From the NCBI RefSeq assembly GCF_042648365.1, contig NZ_JBHRXI010000044.1:1-57865 (forward strand): a stretch of 57,865 nucleotides of DNA. The letters are read 5' to 3'. The first letter of the stretch is position 1. Each line of letters starts with the position of its first letter. A program made the position numbers and the translations under genes. The notes beneath the pieces are model-generated. The model was not told the DNA's origin. It saw only the letters and a program-made list of their open reading frames with translations, and searched no databases. The DNA is from Lutimaribacter_A marinistellae (GTDB lineage: Bacteria; Pseudomonadota; Alphaproteobacteria; Rhodobacterales; Rhodobacteraceae). This document shows, in pieces, positions 8,865 through 17,536 of the stretch.

Positions 8865-9177
8865 GGTTTCCTCCCTGAAACACCATAGGACCGGCCAGTT
8901 TTCGCGGGCAGACGCGGCAACCTCCTCCTCCGGTGCTTGGCAGCTACCAGATACCGCCGCCATCACTCCCCAAGATGGCTCAATTAGTGTCCTATTGTTG
9001 GACACTGTTGCCAGATTGACTTTGGGTCAACCCGGTATTTGGATTTGAGCGGAAAAAATCACGACAGCCGATCGCATCGGATGCCATAGCCTGTGGGGAG
9101 CCCTCCTCGCGCCATTGCAGTGGCGAGGAAGGCAAAACCGACATAGACTGTTGTTCCGTATCGAAAGGTGGCCAGGG
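8865..9177. promoter_or_regulatory. Divergent promoter region with 7-bp dyad (candidate GntR operator at 8986-9006)
   Basis: This 313-bp gene-free stretch separates the binding-protein gene (minus) from a usp gene (plus). It contains a perfect hyphenated dyad, AGTGTCC-N7-GGACACT, at 8986-9006, the best symmetrical site in the region and the size expected for a dimeric GntR regulator. Linking it to the regulator at 3356-4123 is inference from proximity. I could not assign -35/-10 elements with confidence. Confidence 0.4.
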
Positions 9178-9591
9178 ATGCCCAACGACACAGAACTGAT
9201 CCTTTGCCCGGTCAATCTTCGTCACGCCAAGCTTGACCGCAGCGCGTACAACGAAGCCGTCTCAATGGCGAAACGTCGTGACGCAAAACTCCTCGTGGCA
9301 ACCGTTGCGCCAGAGATGGAGCGCAACCTGAATATTCGCGACTCCGTGGGCTATTGGACACAGAAACTGGACGCATTCGTCGCGACCTATCGACCTGACG
9401 GCTTGGACGTTGAAACCTGTGTTCGGACAGGCGCCGTACATCGCCAGATCGTCAAACTGGCAGAAGAGCGCGGTGCGGACGTGATCGTGATGGAGTCGGC
9501 CAATCCCAGAATCCAGGACTATCTTCTGGGAACCACGGCCAGCCACGTCGTGACGCATGCCAAGTGTTCGGTGTTTGTCGTGCGCGGATAG
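9178..9591 (+). CDS. Universal stress protein (UspA family)
   Basis: A 137-residue single-domain Usp. The start at ATG 9178 is preceded by GGTGGCCAGGG and begins at the family's first beta strand (TELILCPVNL). The protein ends with LLGTTASHVVTHAKCSVFVV, the conserved C-terminal strand and helix. The glycine-rich ATP loop normally read as G-x2-G-x9-G-S/T is degenerate here (MESANPRIQDYLLGTT), so nucleotide binding is doubtful. It is divergent from the ABC binding-protein gene. Small Usp proteins are often encoded beside solute transporters and can modulate them, and that is the likely role. Confidence 0.85.
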   Translation: MPNDTELILCPVNLRHAKLDRSAYNEAVSMAKRRDAKLLVATVAPEMERNLNIRDSVGYWTQKLDAFVATYRPDGLDVETCVRTGAVHRQIVKLAEERGADVIVMESANPRIQDYLLGTTASHVVTHAKCSVFVVRG

Positions 9592-9757
9592 CAAATTCTT
9601 GGAAATGGCCGCGGCTGCAACAGATGCAGTACCTTGTCGGTTCTAAGCACTGACCTACAGCATTGCCGGTATTCACCAACCTGCAAGGGGGGTGATCGAA
9701 TCCTGATGGTTGGCTGGCAATGATGCTGGTTTGCAGTTTCGCCAAGCAGGAAACAAT

Positions 9758-9796
9758 GTCGGCTCCAACACTCCACTGGGCGGGATTGGAGCCGAC
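9758..9796 (-). terminator. Hairpin downstream of the BCCT transporter gene
   Basis: A perfect 11-bp stem (GTCGGCTCCAA, 9758-9768, with TTGGAGCCGAC, 9786-9796) and a 17-nt loop lie just beyond the stop codon of the minus-strand carrier gene. A short ATTGTTT follows in the direction of transcription. Likely terminator or 3'-end stabiliser. Confidence 0.5.
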
Positions 9797-9803
9797 GAAG
9801 GGC

Positions 9804-11411
9804 TTAGATCTTTCGATACTCGGATCTCAGCGCCAGCCAGAGGCAGTAGCACATTATCAGGATCACGAGGGTAAACGGGATCCCCATGGATACTGCCGCC
9901 CCCTGAAGGGCGTTCAGGCCGCCTCCCAAAAGCAGGGCGATTGCCACCAGCCCTTCCAACGTGCACCACCATACCCGCTGGACAACAGGGGCATCCAGTT
10001 TGCCACCAGCCGTGATCGTGTCGATCACGAGCGATCCAGAGTCGGACGAAGTCACGAAGAAGATCACGATCAGGACAAGTGAGATCGGCGCTATGATGGA
10101 GTATAGTGGAAGCTCCTTCAGGAAACCGAACAGGGCACCTTCAGGGGCGTAGCTGTCGATCACCGTCGCCTTCACGCCTTCCGCGCCGCCGGCGTTGAGC
10201 ATGTCGATCGCCGCGCCGCCGAAGGTGGACATCCACAGAGCACAGACAGCTGTGGGCGCGATCAAGGCGCAGAGCACGAATTCCCGTACCGTTCTGCCCC
10301 GGGAGATGCGCGCAATGAACATGCCGACAAAGGGCGACCATGCGATCCACCAAGCCCAGTAAAACGTTGTCCAGCCATGGAAGAAACTGGTGTCTTCGCG
10401 TCCAAACGGATTTGAGAGCGCCGGCAGCAGTTTAACGTAGTCGACCATCACCGAGAAGTACCGCGCAATGGCCGTTGCGGCGCCTGTCATGATTATCACG
10501 AACAGGAAAAGTCCGACTGCCATGATCATGTTGATCTCGGACAGTCTTTTCACGCCTGCGTCCATTCCCAGAAGAACCGAGCCGAGTGCGATGATCGTGA
10601 TACCGACAATGATGGCGACAGTCAGGGTAGGGGAGGGCGCAATGCCGAACACTTCGTTCAGGCCGGCAGCAACCTGTTGCGCGCCCAGGCCAAGCGACGT
10701 GGTCAAGCCGAAAAGCGTGGCAAAAACCGCCAGTGTATCGATGACATGCCCCCAGAACCCCCAGACTCGTTCGCCCAGCAAGGGAAAGAAGGCGGAACGC
10801 AGTGTAAGCGGCAGGTTGAGATTGTAGGCAAAGATGGCAAGCGAGAGGCCTACAGCCGCGTAGACTGCCCAACCCTCGAGGCCCCAGTGATGTATGGTCC
10901 CGACGATGCCGATGTACTCGTTTCCGGGTTGCGCGATGTCCATATTGAGAGGCCGCGCGCCTCCGTCTTCGGCAAAGTTGTAGTAGACCGGTTCGAGGAC
11001 TCCGAAAAATAGCAGGCCGATACCGATGCCCGCTGCGAACATCATCGCGATCCAACCCGCATAAGAGTAGTCAGGAGTCGCATCTTTGCCGCCTATGCGG
11101 ACCTTCCCAACGGGCAAAACGATGAGTGCGAGGCAAAACAGCGTTATGGCGTTGACCGACAATACAAGGAACCAGTCGAAGGTGCTGGTCAACCATGGGC
11201 GCAACCACCCGAAAAAGCTTGCCGCCGCTTCTTGATTGGCCAACGCTACAATGACGAAGCCAAGGATCAGGATGCCCGAGATCACAAAGACAGGATTGTG
11301 AATGTCCAACCCCAACGGTCGGATGTTGTCTTGTCCTATTTCGTATTCTGTCTCGAAGTCCCACACTCGGGGATCTGGATCGAGCATCTTTTTTGCATTT
11401 GTATCTGTCAT
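9804..11411 (-). CDS. BCCT-family (betaine/carnitine/choline) transporter
   Basis: A 535-residue secondary carrier with about twelve membrane helices. The tryptophan-rich BCCT signature is clear (FYWAWWIAWSPFVGMFIARI, about 350-369), as is the glycine-rich helix MMFAAGIGIGLLFFGVLEPV (about 108-127). Family members import quaternary ammonium compounds, DMSP or related zwitterions with Na+ or H+, for osmoprotection or catabolism. The long cytoplasmic C-terminal tail of osmosensing BetP is absent, so a catabolic or antiport role is as likely. The start ATG is preceded by a strong GGGAGGAGAC. The gene upstream on the same strand encodes a DUF3604 protein. Confidence 0.92.
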   Translation of the reverse strand: MTDTNAKKMLDPDPRVWDFETEYEIGQDNIRPLGLDIHNPVFVISGILILGFVIVALANQEAAASFFGWLRPWLTSTFDWFLVLSVNAITLFCLALIVLPVGKVRIGGKDATPDYSYAGWIAMMFAAGIGIGLLFFGVLEPVYYNFAEDGGARPLNMDIAQPGNEYIGIVGTIHHWGLEGWAVYAAVGLSLAIFAYNLNLPLTLRSAFFPLLGERVWGFWGHVIDTLAVFATLFGLTTSLGLGAQQVAAGLNEVFGIAPSPTLTVAIIVGITIIALGSVLLGMDAGVKRLSEINMIMAVGLFLFVIIMTGAATAIARYFSVMVDYVKLLPALSNPFGREDTSFFHGWTTFYWAWWIAWSPFVGMFIARISRGRTVREFVLCALIAPTAVCALWMSTFGGAAIDMLNAGGAEGVKATVIDSYAPEGALFGFLKELPLYSIIAPISLVLIVIFFVTSSDSGSLVIDTITAGGKLDAPVVQRVWWCTLEGLVAIALLLGGGLNALQGAAVSMGIPFTLVILIMCYCLWLALRSEYRKI

Positions 11412-11755
11412 GTCTCCTCCCGTAGTTCGCTATTTTAGTTGTTCTTGTGGAAAAGCTTCGCACAGCGCCCGGGCTTGCGTCCAACCTAAAGACTCCATTT
11501 CGTGCGGCCGAGAACCTACGATACGCTCTGGATCGGATGCTCCAAGGGGCTTTCGGCATATGGCAGAGACGCAGAAACACCATGCAGGCACCAAGTCCCG
11601 GGTTGGTTTGCGCTGCTTGGAGCAGTGGGGCCCGACCGGGGCATTCTCTACCTTCGGCGTGTCGATGAACTCATCTCCCGGTCACAGATCCGGTAAAACC
11701 GCTGAGTCAAAAAGGCCCAACGAAACCTGAGTAAAACATCGGCGCGAAGTGAGAA
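11412..11755. other. Intergenic stretch, no gene seen
   Basis: 344 bases between the carrier gene and the DUF3604 gene, both on the minus strand. Short open frames here have no ribosome-binding site or recognisable protein. It should contain the promoter of the carrier gene, but no convincing element was found. Confidence 0.4.
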
Positions 11756-14020
11756 TTAGCGAGTAACATAAATCGGGCTGGACCATGCGACGAAGCCGTC
11801 CTCGGTCACGACCCGGACCCAAATCGGATTGTCCCGGCCTGGATTCAACTGAAGGGTAAGGTCCTCTTGTAAGTTACGGCGATCCATTATTCTGGGTAGT
11901 CGGAAGAGGCGCAACTTACGGTCGAGGCCACCCGCTTCGATGATCGTGTCGTCGCCGGTGATCCGCGAGAGTTCAAGGCTTGATGAGACGAGATCCGTTT
12001 TGATGGATACAGTGCCTTCATCGCGGTCCAGCCATATGTCGCAGCCGCCAAAGTTTCCTGTTGTCACCGCGTCAAAGGCGATGCTTCGCTCGCTGACGAT
12101 TTCGAATTCACGCTCCAGATTCCACGAGTTGATCTTGGCCATCTCTCGAATGCGGGCTTGATCGAAGCTGATTTTTCCGCGCCAGCGCGTCGTTCTTCCG
12201 CGACCCCGGTACTCGGCCCCTTGCCACACTACCCGCAGTCTTCCGTCCGGTTCGGCGTCATGGGGACGCAGCGTCCGGACTATTGCAGCGCCGTTCAGGA
12301 TATCGACGCGTTCGATCGGTGAGGGCGCTTCGACCAGAACCGAAAGATCGAGATGATCGCCAGTCGTTCGAACGATGTCTCCCATCTGCGCGGTTTCCGA
12401 TGGCACGGGTTCGTTCATTTCAAGCCTCGGATCGATGGCGAACACGCCGCCGCACTTGCCGAGATGTGCCGTAACTTCGAGATGCAGGCGGCACCCGGTC
12501 GTTCCGTAATGGTGCCGCCGGCGCAAAGAGCCAAAGACGTCTTCGCGGGTCAGGTTATCGGCGAGAAAGCAGGTCAGGCCGCTATAGGCGCCGAACTCCG
12601 ACGCGCCTGGATAGCAGGCCCCCGGTGCGCCCTTGTGGCCATCGCTGTTGCAGACAAGGCCGACACGGTATCCAAGCTCAAACGCGTCAGTCATAATCCA
12701 TTCGAACGTTCCCCAATCCGAATGAACTTCGACCGCAGTGCGCAACCGGGCGTCTTCTGCGCGCGAAATATCCGCAGGACGGCCGCCTACATGGGCAAAG
12801 AGAACGCAATCCTCGTCCTTAAGCGCGGCGAAAAGCTCGGGAAGCGTGTTTGCATCGGTGTCTATGTCCGATCGATCCTCAAGCAACGCGTGAGACGAGC
12901 GCCGGATCTGCCGACCTTCACTCGCAAAGAACACGTTATGATCGCCGCCGACCGGCGTATTGCCGGACCATTCATAGCCGGGAAAGACGACAAACGAGCC
13001 GTTCTGATTGAACTCTGCAGTCAACTCGTTGATCTGTTGCCAGAAGGCGTTCGTGAGTTGGAAGTCGTTCGCCTGGTGGGATGTGACATCAAGGAATGCA
13101 ACGTCGCGTGCGAATTGCAGGTAGTCCCGCATGGGATTTATTCCGACGGTTTCGCCACTTTGCCCATGCAGGTCCCCCCAAAAAGATCTGGGGCCGGATG
13201 AGCGGACGACGAGGGGATTGGATACGGCCAAAACCGCGCCTTCAACATCCTGCAATGTGAGGCGATACGTTCCTTCTGCCTCTGCCCGCAAACCATCGAC
13301 GCGGGCCGCCCGTGCGCCCGGTTCTAACGCAACGGATTGCGGAAGGCCCGTGATCCCGGCACCTGTTACCTGCAGGTGCGAAGGTGTTTGGTCGGACGCA
13401 TTGCCCCACGCATCCTCGCCGCGAATCCCCAGGCTGAAGCTGTCGCCCGCGTGACGCAAGGTCGGCGCGGTGAGCACCCATTTCGTTACAGGTCCCGGTC
13501 CGATTTCGATTGCATGCGAGGATACAGGAAGAAACACACCCGTTGCACAGACATCGGCAAGCACGCGAAACTCAAAGGCCGCTTCGCAGAACGTCTGAAG
13601 TTGGAAACCGGGAGATCCCAGACTGCGATCCCCCAGAATGACGGTGATCGTGTCCCCGGGGCTCATGTATCCGCGCTTCACGGTAACTCGAATGCCATTG
13701 TACCAAGGGCGCTGATGGGGGAATGGCTCGGCGTGCAGATAGAGGTCAACGCCATTGGATGCCGTAGCCGTGACGTAGTTCATCGCGCCGGGATCAGTGA
13801 ACTGGACGCCGCCGCCGTCACTTGTCCAACGGCCCACGATCTTGATAGCGCCGGTATCGTCGAGGCCAAATTCGCCTACCGTGTACACCAAGGTGAAAGA
13901 TTGGAACGATCTGACCGGAAACCGTCCCAAGGGCGAAAAACGTGTCGAGCCGTAATCGGCATCGTCGGGGCCGGGCTGCGCCTTGGGCCAGATATCTCCC
14001 ATGAGATCGTCCGGTATCAT
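11756..14020 (-). CDS. DUF3604-domain protein with PHP-like metal-hydrolase segment
   Basis: A 754-residue protein. The middle part carries FWGDLHGQSGETVGINPMRD (near 277) and FLDVTSHQANDF, the histidine/aspartate pattern of DUF3604 within the PHP superfamily of predicted metal-dependent hydrolases, with later metal-site candidates in PGYEWSGNTPVGGDHNVFF and CVLFAHVGG. The N-terminal 270 residues look like beta-rich domains and the C-terminal 170 residues also look beta-rich. I see no signal peptide. ATG 14020 is chosen because GGAGG stands 11 bases upstream; an ATG 56 codons further out is possible but gives an N-terminus unlike a domain. No substrate is known. It precedes the BCCT carrier gene, so a linked substrate is possible. 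Confidence 0.75.
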   Translation of the reverse strand: MIPDDLMGDIWPKAQPGPDDADYGSTRFSPLGRFPVRSFQSFTLVYTVGEFGLDDTGAIKIVGRWTSDGGGVQFTDPGAMNYVTATASNGVDLYLHAEPFPHQRPWYNGIRVTVKRGYMSPGDTITVILGDRSLGSPGFQLQTFCEAAFEFRVLADVCATGVFLPVSSHAIEIGPGPVTKWVLTAPTLRHAGDSFSLGIRGEDAWGNASDQTPSHLQVTGAGITGLPQSVALEPGARAARVDGLRAEAEGTYRLTLQDVEGAVLAVSNPLVVRSSGPRSFWGDLHGQSGETVGINPMRDYLQFARDVAFLDVTSHQANDFQLTNAFWQQINELTAEFNQNGSFVVFPGYEWSGNTPVGGDHNVFFASEGRQIRRSSHALLEDRSDIDTDANTLPELFAALKDEDCVLFAHVGGRPADISRAEDARLRTAVEVHSDWGTFEWIMTDAFELGYRVGLVCNSDGHKGAPGACYPGASEFGAYSGLTCFLADNLTREDVFGSLRRRHHYGTTGCRLHLEVTAHLGKCGGVFAIDPRLEMNEPVPSETAQMGDIVRTTGDHLDLSVLVEAPSPIERVDILNGAAIVRTLRPHDAEPDGRLRVVWQGAEYRGRGRTTRWRGKISFDQARIREMAKINSWNLEREFEIVSERSIAFDAVTTGNFGGCDIWLDRDEGTVSIKTDLVSSSLELSRITGDDTIIEAGGLDRKLRLFRLPRIMDRRNLQEDLTLQLNPGRDNPIWVRVVTEDGFVAWSSPIYVTR

Positions 14021-14364
14021 CGCACCACTATCCTCCGCGAGGTGTTTGCGCAGACCACATCCCTGTTCAAACTTGGCCAAGGTCACAATGCAAGGAAAAA
14101 GGCGAAATGAAACCGATAGCCGTTCATTGCTCTGCTGGTGGCTGTCCGGATGGGCACAAGCAGGTTCGCTCATTTCCTTGATGGGCATCTTGGTGATCGG
14201 CGCCTGTCCGTGCTTGAAGCGAAGCCGGCTGTGTTCCGAGTTGTGGCGTGTCCGGTGAATCGATTTTCTGAAATTTTTTCTTACGAAAGATTCAAAAAAT
14301 TATTCCTTTTTGTTAGGGTTTCTGCAGGTTATCCTCTGTCAGTGTTTTTCTTGAGGGAGCAGAC
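14021..14364. promoter_or_regulatory. Divergent promoter region with AT-rich inverted repeat
   Basis: 344 bases between the DUF3604 gene (minus) and the dehydrogenase operon (plus). The segment next to the operon is strikingly AT-rich (14265-14320) and contains an 8-bp inverted repeat, AATTTTTT at 14272-14279 and AAAAAATT at 14294-14301, around TTACGAAAGATTC. This is the obvious site for the operon promoter and a regulator. The octamer TTCTTACG (14278-14285) recurs in the lysR/tctC intergenic region. No gene was recognised. Confidence 0.4.
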
Positions 14365-15093
14365 GTGTCCGATCCAAGCAACTCGCTGACCGTATCCGTG
14401 CATAGGAGCGGTGGCGCGGGCCACCATTTTGAGGAGTTCATCGTTCCGGCCTATGAAAGCCAGACCGTGCTGGATGTTGTCTCATGGATTCAGCAGAATG
14501 CGGATGCCACCCTTAGCTATCGCTTCGCTTGCCGCGTCGGGATGTGCGGCAGTTGCGCGATGATGGTCAATGGTGTGCCACGTTGGACTTGTCGGACCAA
14601 TGTGAGCAAAGTGATCAATCAGGGCCGTCTTACGATAGCGCCTTTAAGAAACCTGCCAGTGATAAAGGATCTTGCGGTAGACATGGACCCTTTCTTTGAC
14701 AAATGGGTCGAAGCTGAAGGGTATCATCATCCTGGGCGCAACCGCAGCGAGCCCATCGCGGAAATCGATCCTGAGAGCGATGAGCGCCAGGTCGCAAATG
14801 CCGGGATCGAGTGTATCAACTGTTCGGTCTGTTATGCGGCTTGCGACACAGTTACCGGAAACCCAGAGTATCTTGGTCCTGCTGCACTTCAGCGTGCCTG
14901 GACCCTTCTCAACGATGCAAGAGATAGCGAGCGGTCGCGCATTCTGGACGCAGTCAGCGGAGTAGGTGGGTGTCATAATTGCCATTCCATGGGCAGCTGT
15001 ACAGCCTATTGCCCCAATGAGCTGGACCCCATGTCCGCTATTGCGGGCCTGAAACGGGAAACGGTTCGTGGCTTCTTTCGGAGGCGCGGGTGA
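14365..15093 (+). CDS. Succinate dehydrogenase/fumarate reductase-like iron-sulfur subunit
   Basis: A 242-residue electron-transfer subunit. The N-terminal ferredoxin domain holds the [2Fe-2S] cysteines in CRVGMCGSCAMMVNG...C (C56, C61, C64, C76). The C-terminal domain has CINCSVCYAAC near 150-160 and CHSMGSCTAYCP near 210, matching the [4Fe-4S] and [3Fe-4S] sites, with one extra Cys just before the second motif. The start is GTG 14365 behind GAGGGAGCAGAC. It heads an operon in which the next genes encode two membrane anchors and the flavoprotein, so a complete quinone-linked complex is present. Deviations in the flavoprotein suggest a specialised paralogue rather than the TCA-cycle enzyme. 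Confidence 0.9.
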   Translation: MSDPSNSLTVSVHRSGGAGHHFEEFIVPAYESQTVLDVVSWIQQNADATLSYRFACRVGMCGSCAMMVNGVPRWTCRTNVSKVINQGRLTIAPLRNLPVIKDLAVDMDPFFDKWVEAEGYHHPGRNRSEPIAEIDPESDERQVANAGIECINCSVCYAACDTVTGNPEYLGPAALQRAWTLLNDARDSERSRILDAVSGVGGCHNCHSMGSCTAYCPNELDPMSAIAGLKRETVRGFFRRRG

Positions 15094-15431
15094 TGCTTGA
15101 TCTGCGGCTGTACATGCTTCAACGCCTTTCGGCTCTTGTCATGGCGCCGTTTGTCTTGGTGCATATCGGCGTCATTATCTATGCCATCGATGGTGGCCTG
15201 TCGGCCGCTGAGATACTAGGGCGGACACAAGGGTCTCTGGGCTGGTTCCTGTTCTACGGCACCTTTGTCCTGGCTGCCGGTTTGCACGGCGCTATCGGGC
15301 TTAGGGTGATCCTCCATGAGTGGGCGGGCCTCAGGGGCGCGGCTCTCTCAGTTGTCTCTTGGGGCATCGGCACCTGTCTTATTGCGCTGGGCGGTCGGGC
15401 TGTTTTCGCAGTGACATGGTGGGCGGTATGA
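15090..15431 (+). CDS. Succinate dehydrogenase-like membrane anchor (first)
   Basis: A 113-residue protein with three hydrophobic segments. The patterns LYMLQRLSALVMAPFVLVHI (about 6-25) and LHGAIGLRVILHEW (about 70-83) place histidines where SdhC/FrdC-type anchors bind haem b and quinone. The start overlaps the iron-sulfur subunit stop by 4 nt (ATGA) and the stop overlaps the next anchor. It would bind the soluble part of the complex to the inner membrane and pass electrons to or from quinone. Confidence 0.8.
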   Translation: MMLDLRLYMLQRLSALVMAPFVLVHIGVIIYAIDGGLSAAEILGRTQGSLGWFLFYGTFVLAAGLHGAIGLRVILHEWAGLRGAALSVVSWGIGTCLIALGGRAVFAVTWWAV

Positions 15432-15769
15432 GGCGTCCAGCGCGATCCCATCCACTTTGGCTGGCCTTTGTGCTGCATCGTCTTTCCGGGCTCGCACTGG
15501 CCTTGTTCCTGCCGGTCCATTTCTGGATGCTGTCGCTCGCACTTACGGATCCGGTGCGCCTTGATGCCTTCCTGACCTTCGCCGAAATGCCGGTGGTCAA
15601 GATTGCCGAGTTCGGTCTCGTGTTCCTGCTGGCCATTCATTTCTTCGGCGGAGTACGTCTGCTTGCTCTCGAGTGGCTGCCTTGGTCCGGGCCAAGGAAA
15701 ACGGCGGCAGCGGCTGCAGTTGCGACGTCGTTTCTTGTCTCCGCCATGTTCTTGTTAAGGGCGATCTGA
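15428..15769 (+). CDS. Succinate dehydrogenase-like membrane anchor (second)
   Basis: A 113-residue three-helix membrane protein. LHRLSGLALALFLPVHFWML (about 17-36) closely matches the SdhC/SdhD anchor signature, and IHFFGGVRLLALEWL (about 73-87) supplies a second histidine. I start at ATG 15428, which overlaps the previous stop (ATGA); the frame is open further upstream but that part lies within the preceding gene. Two anchors are expected in a four-subunit complex, so the set B, anchor, anchor, A is complete. Confidence 0.78.
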   Translation: MRRPARSHPLWLAFVLHRLSGLALALFLPVHFWMLSLALTDPVRLDAFLTFAEMPVVKIAEFGLVFLLAIHFFGGVRLLALEWLPWSGPRKTAAAAAVATSFLVSAMFLLRAI

Positions 15770-15772
15770 CCG

Positions 15773-17536
15773 ATGATCTCACCGCGCGATATTGACAGGC
15801 ACGATACGGACATTCTGATCCTAGGGACGGGTGGCGCGGGGCTGTTTGCGGCTCTGCATGCACAACAGACTGCACCGCAAGGCACACGCATCACCATTGC
15901 AGTAAAGGGATTGATCGGTAAGTGTGGCTGCACCCGGATGGTGCAGGGCGGGTACAACGTTGCGCTTGGTGGCGGCGACAGCGTCGAGCGGCATTTCATG
16001 GACACGATCCAGGGCGGCAAGTGGTTGCCCAATCAGGACATGGCGTGGCGTCTTTGCGAACTGGCGGTCGAGCGCATTCGCGAGCTTGAAAACGAGATCG
16101 GGTGTTTCTTCGACCGCAATCCCGACGGAAGCCTGCACCAAAAGGCCTTTGCAGGCCAAACCGCCGACCGGACAGTGCACAAGGGCGACCTAACTGGCAT
16201 CGAGATCATCAACCGCCTCATGGAGCAGGTGCTTGCCCGCCCGATAGAGAAATTGCAGGAACACCGTGCAATTGGCCTGATCCCGTCGCGCGACGGCACC
16301 TCGCTCGCTGGTGTCCTGATGATCGACATGCGCACCGGACGGTTCCGTTTCGTCAGGGCCAAGACCGTTTTGATGGCCACTGGCGGCGGACCGACGATGT
16401 ACCGCTATCACACCCCTTCTGGCGACAAGACGATGGACGGTCTTGCGATGGCGTTGCGCGCGGGCCTTCCCCTGCGGGATATGGAGATGGTCCAGTTCCA
16501 TCCCACAGGCCTATTGGCTGGCGAGCATACACGGATGACGGGAACGGTTCTCGAAGAAGGGTTGCGCGGTGCGGGTGGGCACCTTCTCAACCATACCGGC
16601 CACAGGTTCATGTACGATTACGACGAAAAGGGCGAACGGGCGACGCGCGACGTCGTCAGCCGCAGCATCTATTCCGAGATGCGCAAGAACAACGATCCCG
16701 ACCAGGAGGGCGTATTCATCTCTATGGGTCACCTTGGACCGGAACACGTGCGTCACAAGTTCAAGGGTATGGTGAAGCGTTGTGCGGATTGCGGCTTCGA
16801 TTTGGCTGGCGGGCGCGTCGAGGTTGTTCCGACGGCGCACTACTTCATGGGTGGGGTCGTCGTCGATGTCGATACGCGTACCGCGCTCGAAGGCCTTTAT
16901 GTGGCCGGCGAAGATGCGGGTGGAGCGCACGGTTCGAACCGGCTGGGCGGTAACGGCGTGGCAAACTCGACTGTCTACGGCGGGGTTGCTGGCGAAACCA
17001 TGGGACGCGACATCAGCGCAATGACTGCTCTTCGCGAACCGGACGAGGCGATCCTCGAAGCCGAGATCGCGCGCGCTTGTCATCCGCTTACCCGTCCAGC
17101 GGCTCTGGTGCAGCCGCTCCGCAAGGAGCTTCAGAACGCAATGTGGGATCATGTCGGCGTAATGCGGACCGAAGCAGGTCTCCGTGAGGGACTGGGCCGC
17201 ATATCGGAGATTTCCGACGACCTGATGGATATCGGGGTGGCCCCTGAGAACCTCGCATTCAACTTGACCTGGCACGATTGGCTGAACCTCCGTTCGCTTT
17301 GCGACGTGTCAGAGTTGATCGCCCGGGCGGCGCTTGCCCGAGACAACTCGCGCGGGGCGCATTATCGTGAGGATTTTCCCGATTCAGGCCCGCTTGAGGA
17401 CAGTTACTTCACGGTTGTACGGCAAAACGGCGACGATCTGAGCGTGACCCGCGAAGCGGTTGATTTCTCCATTGTAAGACCGGGGGAAACCGTTCTGCCG
17501 GACGACGAACCCGAAACACTGGTGCCAGCTCAATGA
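15773..17536 (+). CDS. Succinate dehydrogenase/fumarate reductase-like flavoprotein, covalent-FAD His replaced by Cys
   Basis: A 587-residue flavoprotein. It has the FAD dinucleotide fold DILILGTGGAGLFAALHA (about 13-30), the substrate motif QFHPTG near 242, the active-site arginine segment ATRDVVSR near 290, HYFMGG near 356 and GSNRLGGNGVANST near 388. In SdhA and FrdA the flavin is tethered to the His of S-H-T...QGG. The matching segment here reads CGCTRMVQGG, with Cys53 in place of that His, so FAD is probably non-covalent, which usually lowers the flavin potential. The gene begins 3 nt after the second anchor and overlaps the hydratase alpha gene by 4 nt. It should interconvert a succinate-type and a fumarate-type acid, but the substrate may not be succinate. 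Confidence 0.88.
   Translation: MISPRDIDRHDTDILILGTGGAGLFAALHAQQTAPQGTRITIAVKGLIGKCGCTRMVQGGYNVALGGGDSVERHFMDTIQGGKWLPNQDMAWRLCELAVERIRELENEIGCFFDRNPDGSLHQKAFAGQTADRTVHKGDLTGIEIINRLMEQVLARPIEKLQEHRAIGLIPSRDGTSLAGVLMIDMRTGRFRFVRAKTVLMATGGGPTMYRYHTPSGDKTMDGLAMALRAGLPLRDMEMVQFHPTGLLAGEHTRMTGTVLEEGLRGAGGHLLNHTGHRFMYDYDEKGERATRDVVSRSIYSEMRKNNDPDQEGVFISMGHLGPEHVRHKFKGMVKRCADCGFDLAGGRVEVVPTAHYFMGGVVVDVDTRTALEGLYVAGEDAGGAHGSNRLGGNGVANSTVYGGVAGETMGRDISAMTALREPDEAILEAEIARACHPLTRPAALVQPLRKELQNAMWDHVGVMRTEAGLREGLGRISEISDDLMDIGVAPENLAFNLTWHDWLNLRSLCDVSELIARAALARDNSRGAHYREDFPDSGPLEDSYFTVVRQNGDDLSVTREAVDFSIVRPGETVLPDDEPETLVPAQ

Noticed and set aside
8865..9005. N-terminal extension of the ABC binding protein
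   Set aside because: It would bury the signal peptide behind 47 unlikely residues; the strong Shine-Dalgarno is at the internal ATG 8864.
12353..13201. 282-codon plus-strand frame inside the DUF3604 gene
   Set aside because: Antisense shadow; the opposite strand carries conserved PHP-type motifs.
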